Positions 1 to 9,078 of a stretch of DNA of 64,000 bases are shown one piece after another. This DNA is from JABDIP01 sp965250245 (GTDB lineage: Bacteria; Pseudomonadota; Alphaproteobacteria; DSM-16000; Inquilinaceae), in NCBI GenBank assembly GCA_965250245.1, contig OZ252296.1, positions 4,154,001 to 4,218,000 of the forward strand, read 5' to 3'. Position numbers and translations under genes: made by a program. How positions within the stretch are numbered: position 1 is the stretch's first letter; every line of letters starts with the position of its first letter. Below the pieces are notes generated by a model, which was not told the DNA's origin, did no database searches, and saw only the letters and a list, made by a program, of their open reading frames with translations.

Positions 1-1
1 C

Positions 2-970
2 ATCCTGGTGATCATGGCGATCGGTTTGACGGCCCGGATCTGGGGCTTCGACCCGACCACCCAGACCGGTGCCAGCGCCGCCGCTTTCCGGGTGGTGTTC
101 GAGAGCACCTTCATCGTGCTGGCGAGCTATATCGGCTGGCAGCTCTTCCGCACCGCCGTCGACCGCAAGCTGGCGGAAGCGACGCGGGAGGACGCCTCGG
201 CCCAGTCGAAGCGCATGGCGACCCTGCTGCCACTGCTGCAGAAATTCATCATGGTCGTGCTGCTGGTGATGATCACGCTCATCGTGCTGTCGTCGATGGG
301 GATCGAGATCGGCCCGCTGCTGGCCGGCGCGGGCGTGGTCGGCCTGGCCATCGGTCTGGGCGCCCAGTCGCTCGTCACCGACATCGTGGCCGGCGTGTTC
401 TTCCTGATCGACGATGCCTTCAGCGTCGGCGACTACATCGAGGTCGGCAGCCTGCGCGGCACCGTGGAGAGCATCTCGATCCGCTCCCTGAAGCTCAGGC
501 ACCATCGCGGCGCGGTGCACACCCTGCCCTTCGGGCAGATGCAGTCGCTGACCAACTACAGCCGCGACTGGGTGATCATGAAGCTGGAATTCCGGGTGCC
601 GCACGACACCGATATCGCCCTGGTGAAGAAGCTGGTGAAACGCATTGGCGCCGAGATGGGCCAGGATCCGATCTATGGCGCCGATTTCCTGGAGCCGCTG
701 AAATCCCAGGGCGTGCGCCGGATCGAGGACAACGCCCTGATCATCGGCGTCAAGTTCATGTCCAAGCCCGGCACCCAGTTCACCATCCGCAAGGACGCCT
801 ATCAGAAGATCCGCGATGCCTTCGAAGCGAACGGCATCGAATTCGCCAATCGCGGCGTCACCGTCCGGGTGGAAACCGAAGGTGCTGGAGAAGCGGCGGT
901 CGGCGCCGCGGCGGCCGAAGCGATCGCCGACGCGGTGCAGGAGCAGGTCGAGCCGAACCCGGCGGAATAG
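2..970 (+). CDS. MscS-family mechanosensitive ion channel (5' partial)
   Basis: Small-conductance mechanosensitive channel, an inner-membrane pore that opens under membrane tension. The reading frame is open to the window edge, so the N-terminus is missing; the first start codon inside (GTG at 8) lies in mid-protein. Visible helices are at about residues 27-47 and 80-100, followed by the glycine/alanine-rich pore helix (GLAIGLGAQSLVTDIVAG) and the beta-domain entry (IDDAFSVGDYIEVG) that define the MscS fold. The C-terminal alpha/beta part is complete and ends in an Ala/Glu-rich tail. Family assignment is firm; the subfamily and any extra N-terminal domain cannot be judged. Confidence 0.9.
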   Translation: MLVIMAIGLTARIWGFDPTTQTGASAAAFRVVFESTFIVLASYIGWQLFRTAVDRKLAEATREDASAQSKRMATLLPLLQKFIMVVLLVMITLIVLSSMGIEIGPLLAGAGVVGLAIGLGAQSLVTDIVAGVFFLIDDAFSVGDYIEVGSLRGTVESISIRSLKLRHHRGAVHTLPFGQMQSLTNYSRDWVIMKLEFRVPHDTDIALVKKLVKRIGAEMGQDPIYGADFLEPLKSQGVRRIEDNALIIGVKFMSKPGTQFTIRKDAYQKIRDAFEANGIEFANRGVTVRVETEGAGEAAVGAAAAEAIADAVQEQVEPNPAE

Positions 971-1234
971 GGCGCCGGTCGCCCCGGGGCGTTTCCACGA
1001 TCGATTCCAGGCAACCCGGGCTGCGCATCGGGGCCGCGATGCGCGCGTGGGACGCGCTCGTCGACGCGCCGGAAATCTGTTTCCGATCTGGCAATTCTGC
1101 AATGCGGCAGCACGACCGTGATCGGGCTGTGACCGTCGTCATGTCTGCTGTCGCGCGCGGCGGGCAGGATTCGCCGGCGATTTCGGGCGCCGACCCGGGC
1201 GTCCCGAGTCGATTTGCAGAGGAGTGATCAGACC

Positions 1235-1618
1235 ATGTCCGTCCCGACCCGGACCGCCCTGCGCCGCGGCCTCGCCGCCATCGCCCTGGCGTTCTTCGTC
1301 GCCGTCACCACCGCACCGGCCGAGGCCCAGCAGCGCTATGTGGTCGTCAACGGCGCCCTGATGACGCCGCAGGACCTCTACGTGCTGGACCGGCTCGCCG
1401 GTTACTACATCCCCAACGGCAATTACTGGCTGGACCCGAATACCGGCGTCTGGGGCTATGCCGGCAATCCCTATCCGCAGGGCCAGATCGGCATGGGCGG
1501 CGGCGGTGGCGGCGGCGCGCCGAATTACTCCGGCGACATCGATCGCGGCCCCTTCGGCACCTGGATGAGCGACGGCAACTGCTCCTTCGTGAACGGCATC
1601 CCGGTCGGCAATTGCTGA
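1235..1618 (+). CDS. Small secreted protein of unknown function
   Basis: 127 residues. I chose ATG 1235 because AGAGGAG at 1218-1224 sits 10 bases upstream; an in-frame TTG at 1214 lies before that site. A Sec signal peptide is clear: basic start, hydrophobic stretch (AAIALAFFVAVTTAP), and likely cleavage after AEA before QQRYV. The mature protein has an aromatic segment (YYIPNGNYWLDPNTGVWGYAG), a run of glycines, and two cysteines near the C-terminus (DGNCSF and VGNC) that could form a disulfide. I do not recognise a named family. It is convergent with gspK. Confidence 0.7.
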   Translation: MSVPTRTALRRGLAAIALAFFVAVTTAPAEAQQRYVVVNGALMTPQDLYVLDRLAGYYIPNGNYWLDPNTGVWGYAGNPYPQGQIGMGGGGGGGAPNYSGDIDRGPFGTWMSDGNCSFVNGIPVGNC

Positions 1619-1621
1619 CCG

Positions 1622-1638
1622 GTCCGGGCTAGCCGGAC
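1622..1638. terminator. Short inverted repeat between convergent genes
   Basis: GTCCGG at 1622-1627 and CCGGAC at 1633-1638 flank a 5-base loop and span the gspK stop codon. It could act as a weak bidirectional terminator between the secreted-protein gene and the end of the secretion operon. There is no T-tract, so this is tentative. Confidence 0.25.
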
Positions 1639-2525
1639 TCCTCCGCCGAGGAGGACGGGCTGGCCCAGACCTGCCGCCACTCGCGGAACAGGTAGGGATT
1701 GCGGCGGTCGGCGGTGCGCTGCACCACCGCTTCGCGGATGAAGCGGCCGCCGCCGGCGGTCAGCGCCTCGGCGCGGATCGTGAAGGCGGTGCCGACGGAT
1801 CGGATGCGGGTGCTCTCATCGCCCTCCCGCCGGGCCATCAGGGCGTCGACCTGCTCCTCGTTCAGGCCCGGCATGGCCATCAGGACCTGGCGCGGCGCCA
1901 CCACCGGATTGATCTGGGCGCGGCCGGAATAGACGGTCAGATACGGCGCCAGCCGGTCGTAGAGCGGCCGCGAGACGCCGAGCACCTGCTGCAACTCCTC
2001 GACGGATTCGAACGGCGCATCCTTCGACCCCCAGTCCAGGCCGGCGGCGGCATAGTCGCTGTCCTCGGCGCCGTATGGGCGCGGGTCGTCGTCGCGATCG
2101 GCGAAGTCGCGGATGGCATCGACCAGGGCCGCGGCATCGTCCTCGGACAGCTCGAAGACCTCGAACAGATTGGCCAGCAGGCGGTCCTGGGCCCGGTTCA
2201 GGTCGACCTTGCCGCCCTCGTCGAAGATGGTGATCACCACCCGGCCCTCGCCCAGATCCATCTGATAGCGCGTCCCGTCGGCGCGCCAGGCGATGGTGGG
2301 GTCGATCGACAGGATGCCGGCGACGGCCCGATAGACGCCGGCATCGGCCAGCGCCCGCGCCTTGGCGTTCTCCAGCAGATTGCGGGTGATCGCGCTCTGG
2401 CCCCTTGTATCGGCCAGGAATGCCGCGGCGATGATCGACAGGATCGTCAGGCCCCACAGCACCGCCACCAGGGCGATGCCGCGCTGGGAAGCGCGCCGTC
2501 GCAGCCGGGTTCGCATGGCCGTCAC
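1629..2525 (-). CDS. gspK: Type II secretion minor pseudopilin GspK
   Basis: 298 residues. GspK caps the tip of the type II pseudopilus with GspI and GspJ. After a basic leader comes the prepilin-type segment RGIALVAVLWGLTILSII. The usual Glu at position 5 of the mature pilin is absent, which is the known GspK exception. The rest is the large periplasmic domain with helix-hairpin-helix-like parts (KVDLNRAQDRLLANLFE and INPVVAPRQVLMAMPG). Its start overlaps the gspD stop by 4 bases. Its place last in the operon, after gspD, is unusual because gspK normally follows gspJ. Confidence 0.9.
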   Translation of the reverse strand: MTAMRTRLRRRASQRGIALVAVLWGLTILSIIAAAFLADTRGQSAITRNLLENAKARALADAGVYRAVAGILSIDPTIAWRADGTRYQMDLGEGRVVITIFDEGGKVDLNRAQDRLLANLFEVFELSEDDAAALVDAIRDFADRDDDPRPYGAEDSDYAAAGLDWGSKDAPFESVEELQQVLGVSRPLYDRLAPYLTVYSGRAQINPVVAPRQVLMAMPGLNEEQVDALMARREGDESTRIRSVGTAFTIRAEALTAGGGRFIREAVVQRTADRRNPYLFREWRQVWASPSSSAEESG

Positions 2526-4747
2526 CCGGGATCCCCCGGCAGTGGGTCGGTCAGGCCGTCCAGACCGGTCAGCCGCTCACGCAGCTCGCGGGTCACGTCT
2601 CGGGCATCCTGCAGGTCCCGCACCACCCGGGGCGTCAGCAGCACCAGGAGTTCGGTGCGGTCGACCCGGTCGGTGGTGGTCTTGAACAGGTTGCCGAGGA
2701 CCGGGATGTCGGCCAGTACCGGGATGCCGACCACCTCGTCCCGGCGCTGATCCTGGATCAGGCCGCCCAGCGCGATGGTCTCGCCGCCCTGCACCGCGAC
2801 TGTGCTCTCGATGCGCCGTTGGGAGATGATCGGGTTGTTGAAGGTATCCGGCGTGCTCTCCGAGACCGTGCTGACTTCCTGCAGGATGTCCAGCACCACC
2901 AGACCGCCGGCATTGACCCGCGGCGTGACTTCCAGGATGACGCCGGTGTCGCGGTATTCGACCGTGCTGACCAGGGGCGCGTCGGGATCGGTGGTCGACT
3001 GGGAGGACTGCACGGCGATCGGTACTTCGTCACCGACCTGCAGGCGGGCCGGCTCGTTGTCGATTACCAGCAATTGCGGCGACGAGATCACCTTGACGTC
3101 GGTGATGCTGGTCAGCGCATCCAGGACGACCTGCACATCGGTGCCCGACAGGACATAGGAGAAGCCGGGGAAGGACGCGGTCGGCGTCGACGCGGCTGTG
3201 CCGCTGAAGGTGAAGCTGCTGTCGCCGGAGCGGAAGAACCACTGCAGGCCGTATTCCAGCCGGTCGGTCAGCGTGACCTCGACGATCGTCGCCTCGATCA
3301 GGGTCTGCAGCGGGATGACGTCGAGCTCGCGGATGGTCGACAGGATCATCCGATACTCGGTCGGCGTGGACCACACCAGCAGGGCGTTGTTGCGCGTATC
3401 GGCGACGATGCGGACCTCGGTGGCCGCGCCGGTCACCGGAATGCCGCCGCCCAGATCGCCGGTGATGGTGATCGCCGCCGGCGCCCCGGTGCCATCCGAC
3501 AGTCCGCCACCGCCCAATCCGCCATCCGGATCGTCGATGACGACGGTGTCCCCGGCCGGATCGGTCGCAAGCTCGATCGGCTGCAGACCCGGCGCCAGGG
3601 AATCGCCGATCGGGCTCGGCGCGGCCCCGGAACCGGTGAAGATCTGCCCCAGAACCTCCGCCAGATCGGCCGCGCGACCGTTCTGGACCCGATAAACGTA
3701 GATCCGGCGTCCGACCCCTTCCTGGCCCCGATCCAGGCGGGTGATCCAGGTCTGAATGTCCTCCAGGTAGCGGGGCTGCGAGGTGACCGCCAGCACCGCG
3801 TTCAGCCGCTCGATCGGCAGGAACTGCACCACGCCGGCCAGGGCCGCCTGGCCCTCGGTCCCGAAGACGGTGCGCAGCTCGGTGATCAGCGACGGCAGAT
3901 CGGCGAACCGCACCGGGTAGAGGCCGAAGGACATGCCGGCCATGCGATCGATGTCAAAGGCGGCGATCAGCGATTCCAGGTCCCGCGCCTCCAGCGAGGT
4001 GCCGGTGAAGATCAGCAGGTTGCGCGCGTCATCGGCGCGCAGCACGCGGCCCGGGGGCACGAAAGGCTCCAACGCCCCCCGCAGCGATTGCGCGAAGGTG
4101 TATTCCAGCGGGAAGAAATAGAGGCCGAACCCCTGATCGATTGGATCGACACCGGTTCGGAACCCCGCGGTGCTGATGGTCGCGGCCGCCGCATCCAGCG
4201 GCAGGACCCGGTTCAGCGTGTCGGATCGGACCAGCGCCGCGCCGCGGGCGGCGAGGATCTCCTCCAGCGTCGGGATCACCGCGTCGCGCGGCACCGGCTT
4301 GGCGGTGCGCACGGTGACCGCCCCCTGCACCCGCGGGTCGATCTCGTAGTTCATGCCAAGGGTCTCGCCGAGCACGGCGGCGACCACGTCGCGGATATCG
4401 GCATCCACGAAATTCAGGGTGACGCCGCCATTCTCCGACACCGCCACCGGTTCCTGAGGAGCCAGCGGCTGGATCAGCTGCCCGGACCCGCGATAGAGCT
4501 CCGGCCCGCGCAGCGCTGCCCCGCTCGACTCGCCGGTGGCCGCCTCCGATACGCCGGTCAGCTGCGTCGGCGTGCCGGCGGCGCGGTCGCCCGTCGCCGA
4601 GCTCAGCCCGACCGCGCCGAAGGGCGGCCGGCTGTCGCGCCGGTCATCCAGCACCGTGCATCCTGCAGCGATCAGCAGAGCCGCGAAGATGCAGACGACA
4701 CCCCTCATCGCCCGCGACCGCCGCCGAGACGTTCCACCCCCAGCCAT
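2522..4747 (-). CDS. gspD: Type II secretion secretin GspD (lipoprotein)
   Basis: About 741 residues from ATG 4747; ATG 4708 is the alternative start. Both keep the lipoprotein signal ending in LLIAAGC, so the mature protein should be acylated at Cys. The protein forms the outer-membrane channel of the system. N-terminal N0/N1 modules are recognisable (VTLNFVDADIRDVVAAVLG, then DPRVQGAVTVRT), followed by further N domains with a Gly/Asp-rich insert, and the C-terminal secretin domain with VISSPQLLVIDNEPARLQVG and the signature around IPVLADIPVLGNLF. The frame stays open upstream to 4909, but that would overlap the preceding gene and bury the signal peptide. Confidence 0.93.
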   Translation of the reverse strand: MAGGGTSRRRSRAMRGVVCIFAALLIAAGCTVLDDRRDSRPPFGAVGLSSATGDRAAGTPTQLTGVSEAATGESSGAALRGPELYRGSGQLIQPLAPQEPVAVSENGGVTLNFVDADIRDVVAAVLGETLGMNYEIDPRVQGAVTVRTAKPVPRDAVIPTLEEILAARGAALVRSDTLNRVLPLDAAAATISTAGFRTGVDPIDQGFGLYFFPLEYTFAQSLRGALEPFVPPGRVLRADDARNLLIFTGTSLEARDLESLIAAFDIDRMAGMSFGLYPVRFADLPSLITELRTVFGTEGQAALAGVVQFLPIERLNAVLAVTSQPRYLEDIQTWITRLDRGQEGVGRRIYVYRVQNGRAADLAEVLGQIFTGSGAAPSPIGDSLAPGLQPIELATDPAGDTVVIDDPDGGLGGGGLSDGTGAPAAITITGDLGGGIPVTGAATEVRIVADTRNNALLVWSTPTEYRMILSTIRELDVIPLQTLIEATIVEVTLTDRLEYGLQWFFRSGDSSFTFSGTAASTPTASFPGFSYVLSGTDVQVVLDALTSITDVKVISSPQLLVIDNEPARLQVGDEVPIAVQSSQSTTDPDAPLVSTVEYRDTGVILEVTPRVNAGGLVVLDILQEVSTVSESTPDTFNNPIISQRRIESTVAVQGGETIALGGLIQDQRRDEVVGIPVLADIPVLGNLFKTTTDRVDRTELLVLLTPRVVRDLQDARDVTRELRERLTGLDGLTDPLPGDPG

Positions 4748-4898
4748 GCGTTTCTCATTGCTTGTTGTCGCCGGATAACGCCCTGCGCTCCCTGTTGGCC
4801 GAATGGTAGGCAGGCGCGGTCGCGCACGTATACAAAAACTTGAGACACGCCGGACCTCTATCCGTAGCGGGTGAGCCGGAGTGCGCCGCCGGACCGCA

Positions 4899-5399
4899 TC
4901 AGTCCTCACGGAACTCGAGCTCGAGCGCCTGCTCCTCGCCGTCGCGCCGGAACACGACGCGGAACGGCTCGATGGCGGTCAGCGTCCACCCGGCCAGCTC
5001 CTGGCCCTCGGCCAGCGGCACCAGCCGGTCGCTGGAATAGGGCTGCAGCAGCGCCAGCGCGCGCGGCCCGGTGATGATGCCGACCACCGTGACCTCCAGT
5101 TCCCGCCGTCGCACCGGCGCGGCCGCGACTTCCTCCGGCTCGTCTTCGAAATAGGATGGCGGGCGGCGGCCCGGGGAGAAGACCGGACGGTCGGCGATCT
5201 CCGAGAAGGCGTCGACCGGCGGCAGATCGAACAAAGCCGGCGCCGGGGCGGCGGCCGGCGGCGCGTCCGTCACCGCGACCGCGGTCGGCGCCAGGCCCGG
5301 CTCGTCGGGCCGCTCCAACTCCAGGTAGACGGCGGCGCCAAGCCCCAGGCACAGCAGGGCCGGCAGGACGGGTCCGGTGATCAGGCTGGATCCGGCCAT
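4899..5399 (-). CDS. GspC/XpsN-like inner-membrane component of the type II secretion system
   Basis: 166 residues: a short N-terminal segment, one membrane helix (about residues 8-27), a Pro/Ala-rich linker, and a C-terminal domain (about 97-166) with a VTVVGIITGPRALALLQ pattern typical of the homology region of GspC and of PilP/XpsN proteins. Such proteins link the inner-membrane platform to the secretin GspD. There is no PDZ domain, so it is shorter than classical GspC. The position between gspM and gspD matches the xpsN slot in the Xanthomonas xps operon (known order E-F-G-H-I-J-K-L-M-N-D). The role is inferred from place and topology. Confidence 0.75.
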   Translation of the reverse strand: MAGSSLITGPVLPALLCLGLGAAVYLELERPDEPGLAPTAVAVTDAPPAAAPAPALFDLPPVDAFSEIADRPVFSPGRRPPSYFEDEPEEVAAAPVRRRELEVTVVGIITGPRALALLQPYSSDRLVPLAEGQELAGWTLTAIEPFRVVFRRDGEEQALELEFRED

Positions 5400-5403
5400 G
5401 CGC

Positions 5404-5985
5404 TCACTCCATCACCGGCGGCAGATAGCCGAACAGGTCGAACCAGACCAGAAGCTCCGGCTCCTCGTCATTCTCCTCACCGAGCCGCGCGCGGCGGCTC
5501 AGACGGCCCTGGATCTCGAGATTGTCGACGAACAGGTAGGGCGCGCCGGCTTCCAGACGGTGGAGGGTGTAGAGCAGCGACTCGACCACCATCAGCGACT
5601 GCACCCGGATCGCCACCCGGCCGCTGTCGTCATTGGCGTTGGACGGCATGGTCTGGATGCTCTGGACCTCGCCGCCCTGGGTCTCGACGATGGCCTTGAC
5701 GTTGTCCTGCAGGGACGCCGCGGCGACCGCATAGGTGGCGCCGTCCAGGTAATGCCCCTGACGGGCGACCAGTTCTCGCAATGCCTCCAGCCGGTCTTCC
5801 AGGTCGGATCGCGCCGCCGCCTGGCGCTCGAAGCGGGCCAGCAGGTCGCGGGTATCGACGATCGCCTCGGCGTTGCGCCGGTAGCTGTCGATCACCGGCG
5901 CGATGGCCAGCAGGTAGACCGCCGCGACCGTCATCAGCAGCAGCGACACCGCGGCCAGGCGCCCGACCCAGTTCGGAAGGATCAT
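5404..5985 (-). CDS. gspM: Type II secretion assembly-platform protein GspM
   Basis: 193 residues from ATG 5985, whose ATGA overlaps the gspL stop. One N-terminal membrane helix (about residues 9-30, RLAAVSLLLMTVAAVYLLAI) is followed by a coiled-coil-like stretch (about 35-75) and a ferredoxin-like periplasmic domain, the layout of GspM/PilO. It partners GspL in the inner-membrane platform. Five bases separate it from the downstream GspC/XpsN-like gene. Confidence 0.85.
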   Translation of the reverse strand: MILPNWVGRLAAVSLLLMTVAAVYLLAIAPVIDSYRRNAEAIVDTRDLLARFERQAAARSDLEDRLEALRELVARQGHYLDGATYAVAAASLQDNVKAIVETQGGEVQSIQTMPSNANDDSGRVAIRVQSLMVVESLLYTLHRLEAGAPYLFVDNLEIQGRLSRRARLGEENDEEPELLVWFDLFGYLPPVME

Positions 5986-7112
5986 GTTCCCTCCTCCGGC
6001 TCGACGGCGATCTGGGCCGACAGGTTGAACCGCTCCAGCTCGATGCGGCCGTCCAGGGTGACCGGCGCCTCGAACCGCACCTCGGCCAACAGGTCCGATG
6101 CCTCCAGCACCGGAATCAGCGCCGAGGCGGCGCTTGAATACCCCGCCATGGTCAACTGGTCGTCGAACACCCGGATCTGCAGCAGCCAGGTGTCGTCGGG
6201 CAGCAGGCGGGTGATCTCGTTGAGCAGCGCCACGGCGGCCGGCCGGGCCGATTTGCGCTCCACCAGCAGGTCGGTGACGCCGGCGGTCTCGGCCACCTGG
6301 CGGCGCAGGATCTCCACTGCCGCCGCCTCGGCCCGCCGGCCCGTGAGTTCGGCTTCCAGCCCCGACAACACGGTCTGCTGGCGATGCAGCGGCAGCGCCA
6401 CCAGGGTTCCCGCCATGGCCAGCGCCGCGATCCACAGCAGCGCGGCCAGCCGGCCGGCGACGCCGCCGCGGCGCTGCTCCGGCCGCTTGAACACGAAGCC
6501 CGAGTCCGGGGCATCGCCATTCCGGTCATCGGTGAAGCAGACGGTGTCCGGCTGCAGGCCCCAACCGGCCGCGATGGCCTCCTGTCGCGCGACGGCCGCC
6601 TTCGGCACCGCCGCCAGATCGACGGTCAGCGTCTGCGCGTCCGCATCGGCCGCAAGGGGCCGGACATCGAACAGCACGTCGTCGGCGGCGAAGGGCGTGT
6701 AGCGGTCCATCTCGAAGGACACCACCTCGCGCAGATTCTCGCGCGCCGCCAGCGGCAGCTCGATGCTGCGCCGAAGCACCTGGTCCTCCGGCAATACCAG
6801 AACCGTCTGGGCGGAGCGCCGCCGCGGTTTGGAGACCAGTGCGGAGACCGCGCCGCGGGCGGCGTCCGGCGCCTGCGGATCGAAGGCCACCCGGCCGATT
6901 TCGACCGAGCCGGACGGGCGCCGGAGACGCACCGCCAGCGCGTCGCGATCGAGCCCGAGGATCAGCGTCCCGGATCGGCCCCGGAACAGCGACCGCAGCC
7001 AGGACGGGACGCACAGCGAGAGCTCCCGCCCCCACCAGCGGAAGAAGCCGGCGACCGCGGCGGGCAGGGAGCGGATCGACGTCACGCCCCCGAATTCCGT
7101 GGTGCTGCTCAT
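5982..7112 (-). CDS. gspL: Type II secretion assembly-platform protein GspL
   Basis: 376 residues from ATG 7112; the 4-base overlap with the gspJ stop supports this start. The cytoplasmic part has the actin-like GspL/PilM features (GTLILGLDRDALAVRL, LVLPEDQVLRRSIELPLAA, MDRYTPFAADDVLFD). A single membrane helix follows (RLAALLWIAALAMAGTLVALP, about residue 210-232), then a coiled coil and a PilN-like periplasmic domain. It recruits the ATPase GspE to the membrane. Confidence 0.88.
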   Translation of the reverse strand: MSSTTEFGGVTSIRSLPAAVAGFFRWWGRELSLCVPSWLRSLFRGRSGTLILGLDRDALAVRLRRPSGSVEIGRVAFDPQAPDAARGAVSALVSKPRRRSAQTVLVLPEDQVLRRSIELPLAARENLREVVSFEMDRYTPFAADDVLFDVRPLAADADAQTLTVDLAAVPKAAVARQEAIAAGWGLQPDTVCFTDDRNGDAPDSGFVFKRPEQRRGGVAGRLAALLWIAALAMAGTLVALPLHRQQTVLSGLEAELTGRRAEAAAVEILRRQVAETAGVTDLLVERKSARPAAVALLNEITRLLPDDTWLLQIRVFDDQLTMAGYSSAASALIPVLEASDLLAEVRFEAPVTLDGRIELERFNLSAQIAVEPEEGT

Positions 7113-7765
7113 CGTCGCTCGCCTGTCGGGATGGTCGCCAGCGTCGGCGCCACCGTTAGCGTCGGCCAGTTGCGGTTGTCGCCGTCGGGAAAGGTGACCG
7201 ACAGGCGCACCAGCTGCGGCAGCCCGGCCGAGCCGTCCCAGCCGTCGCGCCAATCGGACCGGCGATTGCCTTCGGGTGCGCCGTAATAATCGAAGGCGAC
7301 GTCCGCGATATCGGACAGCAGCACCGTCTCATCCTCGAATTCCGCGTCCGCCGCCGGCGGCGTTTCCGGGCGCTGCAGCCGCCAGGCCAGGACCAGATCG
7401 CGCCCCTCCGCGCCGCGCCGAACCTCCAAGGCATAGCCATAGGCGCCGCCGATCCCGCGATGCGCCGGCAGGGGCGCGGCGAAGTATACGGCGTCCCGCC
7501 GGCCGGTGAACGACACCGCGTCACGGTCCCGGCGGGTGTTGAACAGGGTCACCTCGCGGGCCCGCCCCAGGAGCCTCTGGAGGACGGATTGGGCCACCTC
7601 CACCTCGTTGAGCGCTTCCAGCCGGGTGTGCCCGGCCTCCCAGCTCCGCGCCCCGAAGCGGATGCCGCCGAACAGCGCCACGGAGATCATGCCCAGCAGC
7701 GCCACCACGACAAGCAGCTCGACCAGCGTGAATCCGGCCTGGGATGCGCGTTGGCGCTCAGCCAT
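7109..7765 (-). CDS. gspJ: Type II secretion minor pseudopilin GspJ
   Basis: 218 residues. The prepilin motif AGFTLVELLVVVALLGM at about residues 10-26 has the Gly/Phe cleavage site and the Glu at mature position 5. The remainder fits GspJ, a tip pseudopilin, with internal FDYYG and a C-terminal beta-rich part. It overlaps gspI upstream by 8 bases and gspL downstream by 4, so translation is probably coupled. Confidence 0.88.
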   Translation of the reverse strand: MAERQRASQAGFTLVELLVVVALLGMISVALFGGIRFGARSWEAGHTRLEALNEVEVAQSVLQRLLGRAREVTLFNTRRDRDAVSFTGRRDAVYFAAPLPAHRGIGGAYGYALEVRRGAEGRDLVLAWRLQRPETPPAADAEFEDETVLLSDIADVAFDYYGAPEGNRRSDWRDGWDGSAGLPQLVRLSVTFPDGDNRNWPTLTVAPTLATIPTGERR

Positions 7766-8171
7766 TCTCGGCCCCCAGGCGCAGGGTGGTCAGGGTCACG
7801 GCCCGTCCGGTATCCCATTCCACAGAGACATCGACCCGGTAGGCGAACAGCGTCCGCACCACCGCCGCGGCCGTGCTCTCGCCGGTATCGTAGCGCGCGA
7901 TCGCGACCTCCCATCGCGATCCGTCCTCCAGCACGCCGGTGACGCGGCCCTCGCGGACCGGGATCGACTCGCCGACCTGCTCGAGCAGCGATTGCGCCTG
8001 CAAGGTCGCGGTCGACAGCGTCGTCGCCCGCTCGGTGGTGCGCAGGCCGGTCGAGAAGGCGAGCAGCAGCCCGCCCAGGGCCACGGTCAGGATGGCGAAG
8101 GCGACCAGCACCTCCATCAGCGTGAAGCCACGCTCCGATCCACGGTCCTCGGCCTGTCGGTGGTCAGTCAT
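7758..8171 (-). CDS. gspI: Type II secretion minor pseudopilin GspI
   Basis: 137 residues. The prepilin cleavage motif RGFTLMEVLVAFAILTVAL is at about residues 14-32, and a short globular domain follows, with LQAQSLLEQVGES as in GspI. It nucleates the pseudopilus tip complex. It overlaps gspH by 8 bases at its start and gspJ by 8 bases at its end. Confidence 0.88.
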   Translation of the reverse strand: MTDHRQAEDRGSERGFTLMEVLVAFAILTVALGGLLLAFSTGLRTTERATTLSTATLQAQSLLEQVGESIPVREGRVTGVLEDGSRWEVAIARYDTGESTAAAVVRTLFAYRVDVSVEWDTGRAVTLTTLRLGAENG

Positions 8172-8634
8172 CGAGGGTCACCCGTCCGGTCAGCCAGTCG
8201 ATCCGGACGTCATAGTCCCGCCCATCGTCGCTGACGGTCACCCGCCCGCCGGTCGAGGTTCCGTCCGGATAGAACCGGATCCGGCCGCTGTCGCCGTCGA
8301 TCAGCTCGGCGGTGCCGGTCAGCAGCCGAACCCCCATCCGGGAGCCGAATTCCAGCCGCCGGTCTGCATCGATTGCCATGAAGCGATCGTCCAGATCGAC
8401 CACGACGGCGACCTCGCGATTGTCACGGATCGCCAAGCCGCGCGCCGAGCGCAGCACTGACACCACCTCGCGCGCCGTCGCCCTGGCCTCGAGCCGCGGC
8501 GCCAGTCGCCCGAAATGCGGCACGGCGATCGCGGTGATCAGGCCCATGATCACAAGCACGACCAGCAGCTCGACAAGGGTGAAGCCGGCCGCGCCGGCCC
8601 GCCTACCAGCTGGTGATGTCCTGGTTCTCACCAT
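8164..8634 (-). CDS. gspH: Type II secretion minor pseudopilin GspH
   Basis: 156 residues from ATG 8634, chosen because GAAGG lies just upstream on the minus strand; a start at 8685 would lengthen the leader and the overlap with gspG. Prepilin motif AGFTLVELLVVLVIMGLI, then the GspH domain with the LRSARGLAIRDNREVAVVVD helix-strand element. It connects the tip complex to the GspG filament. The first 32 bases overlap the gspG coding end. Confidence 0.86.
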   Translation of the reverse strand: MVRTRTSPAGRRAGAAGFTLVELLVVLVIMGLITAIAVPHFGRLAPRLEARATAREVVSVLRSARGLAIRDNREVAVVVDLDDRFMAIDADRRLEFGSRMGVRLLTGTAELIDGDSGRIRFYPDGTSTGGRVTVSDDGRDYDVRIDWLTGRVTLDD

Positions 8635-9034
8635 CGCCGCCTTCACGCCCATCCGCGCCCAGCGAATACAGGTCGAATTCGCCATGCTCGCCCGGATAGC
8701 GATAGCCGTAGGGGTTGCCCCAGGGATCGGTCAGCGAGTCCCGATTGCGGATATACGGCCCGTTCCAGTTGGCCGCGTTCACCGGCTCGTCGTACAGGAT
8801 CGCCAGCCCTTCCTCCTGGGAGGGATAGGTCCCGGTCTCCAGCCGGTAGAGGTCCAGCACGCCGGCCAGCCGGTCCACCTGCACCTTGGCCGTGTCGACC
8901 TTGGCACCGCCGAGATACTGAATCACCCTGGGGGCCACCAGCACGGCGAGCAGGCCGATGATGGCCAGCACCACCAGCAGCTCCATCAGCGTGAAGCCGC
9001 CCTCCTGTCGCGACCGACGTTTGTCACGTCTCAT
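8603..9034 (-). CDS. gspG: Type II secretion major pseudopilin GspG
   Basis: 143 residues. Leader with basic residues, then the cleavage/assembly motif GGFTLMELLVVLAIIGLLA. The C-terminal part carries the strongly conserved GspG elements: YRLETGTYPSQEEGL, WNGPYI, and the calcium-site region DPWGNPYGYRYPG ... FDLYSLGADGREGG. It polymerises into the periplasmic pseudopilus that pushes substrates through GspD. Confidence 0.95.
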   Translation of the reverse strand: MRRDKRRSRQEGGFTLMELLVVLAIIGLLAVLVAPRVIQYLGGAKVDTAKVQVDRLAGVLDLYRLETGTYPSQEEGLAILYDEPVNAANWNGPYIRNRDSLTDPWGNPYGYRYPGEHGEFDLYSLGADGREGGDGENQDITSW

Positions 9035-9078
9035 CTCACCCTCCTGAACCCGGGCGCGGGCCCGTCCAAGCCATGCCG

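Noticed and set aside
1039..1227. 62-codon plus-strand frame before the secreted-protein gene
   Set aside because: No ribosome-binding site, random-looking translation, and it overlaps the likely leader of the next gene.
2819..4843. Long open frame on the plus strand opposite gspD
   Set aside because: Composition is typical of antisense frames in GC-rich genes; there is no family motif, and gspD on the other strand is certain.
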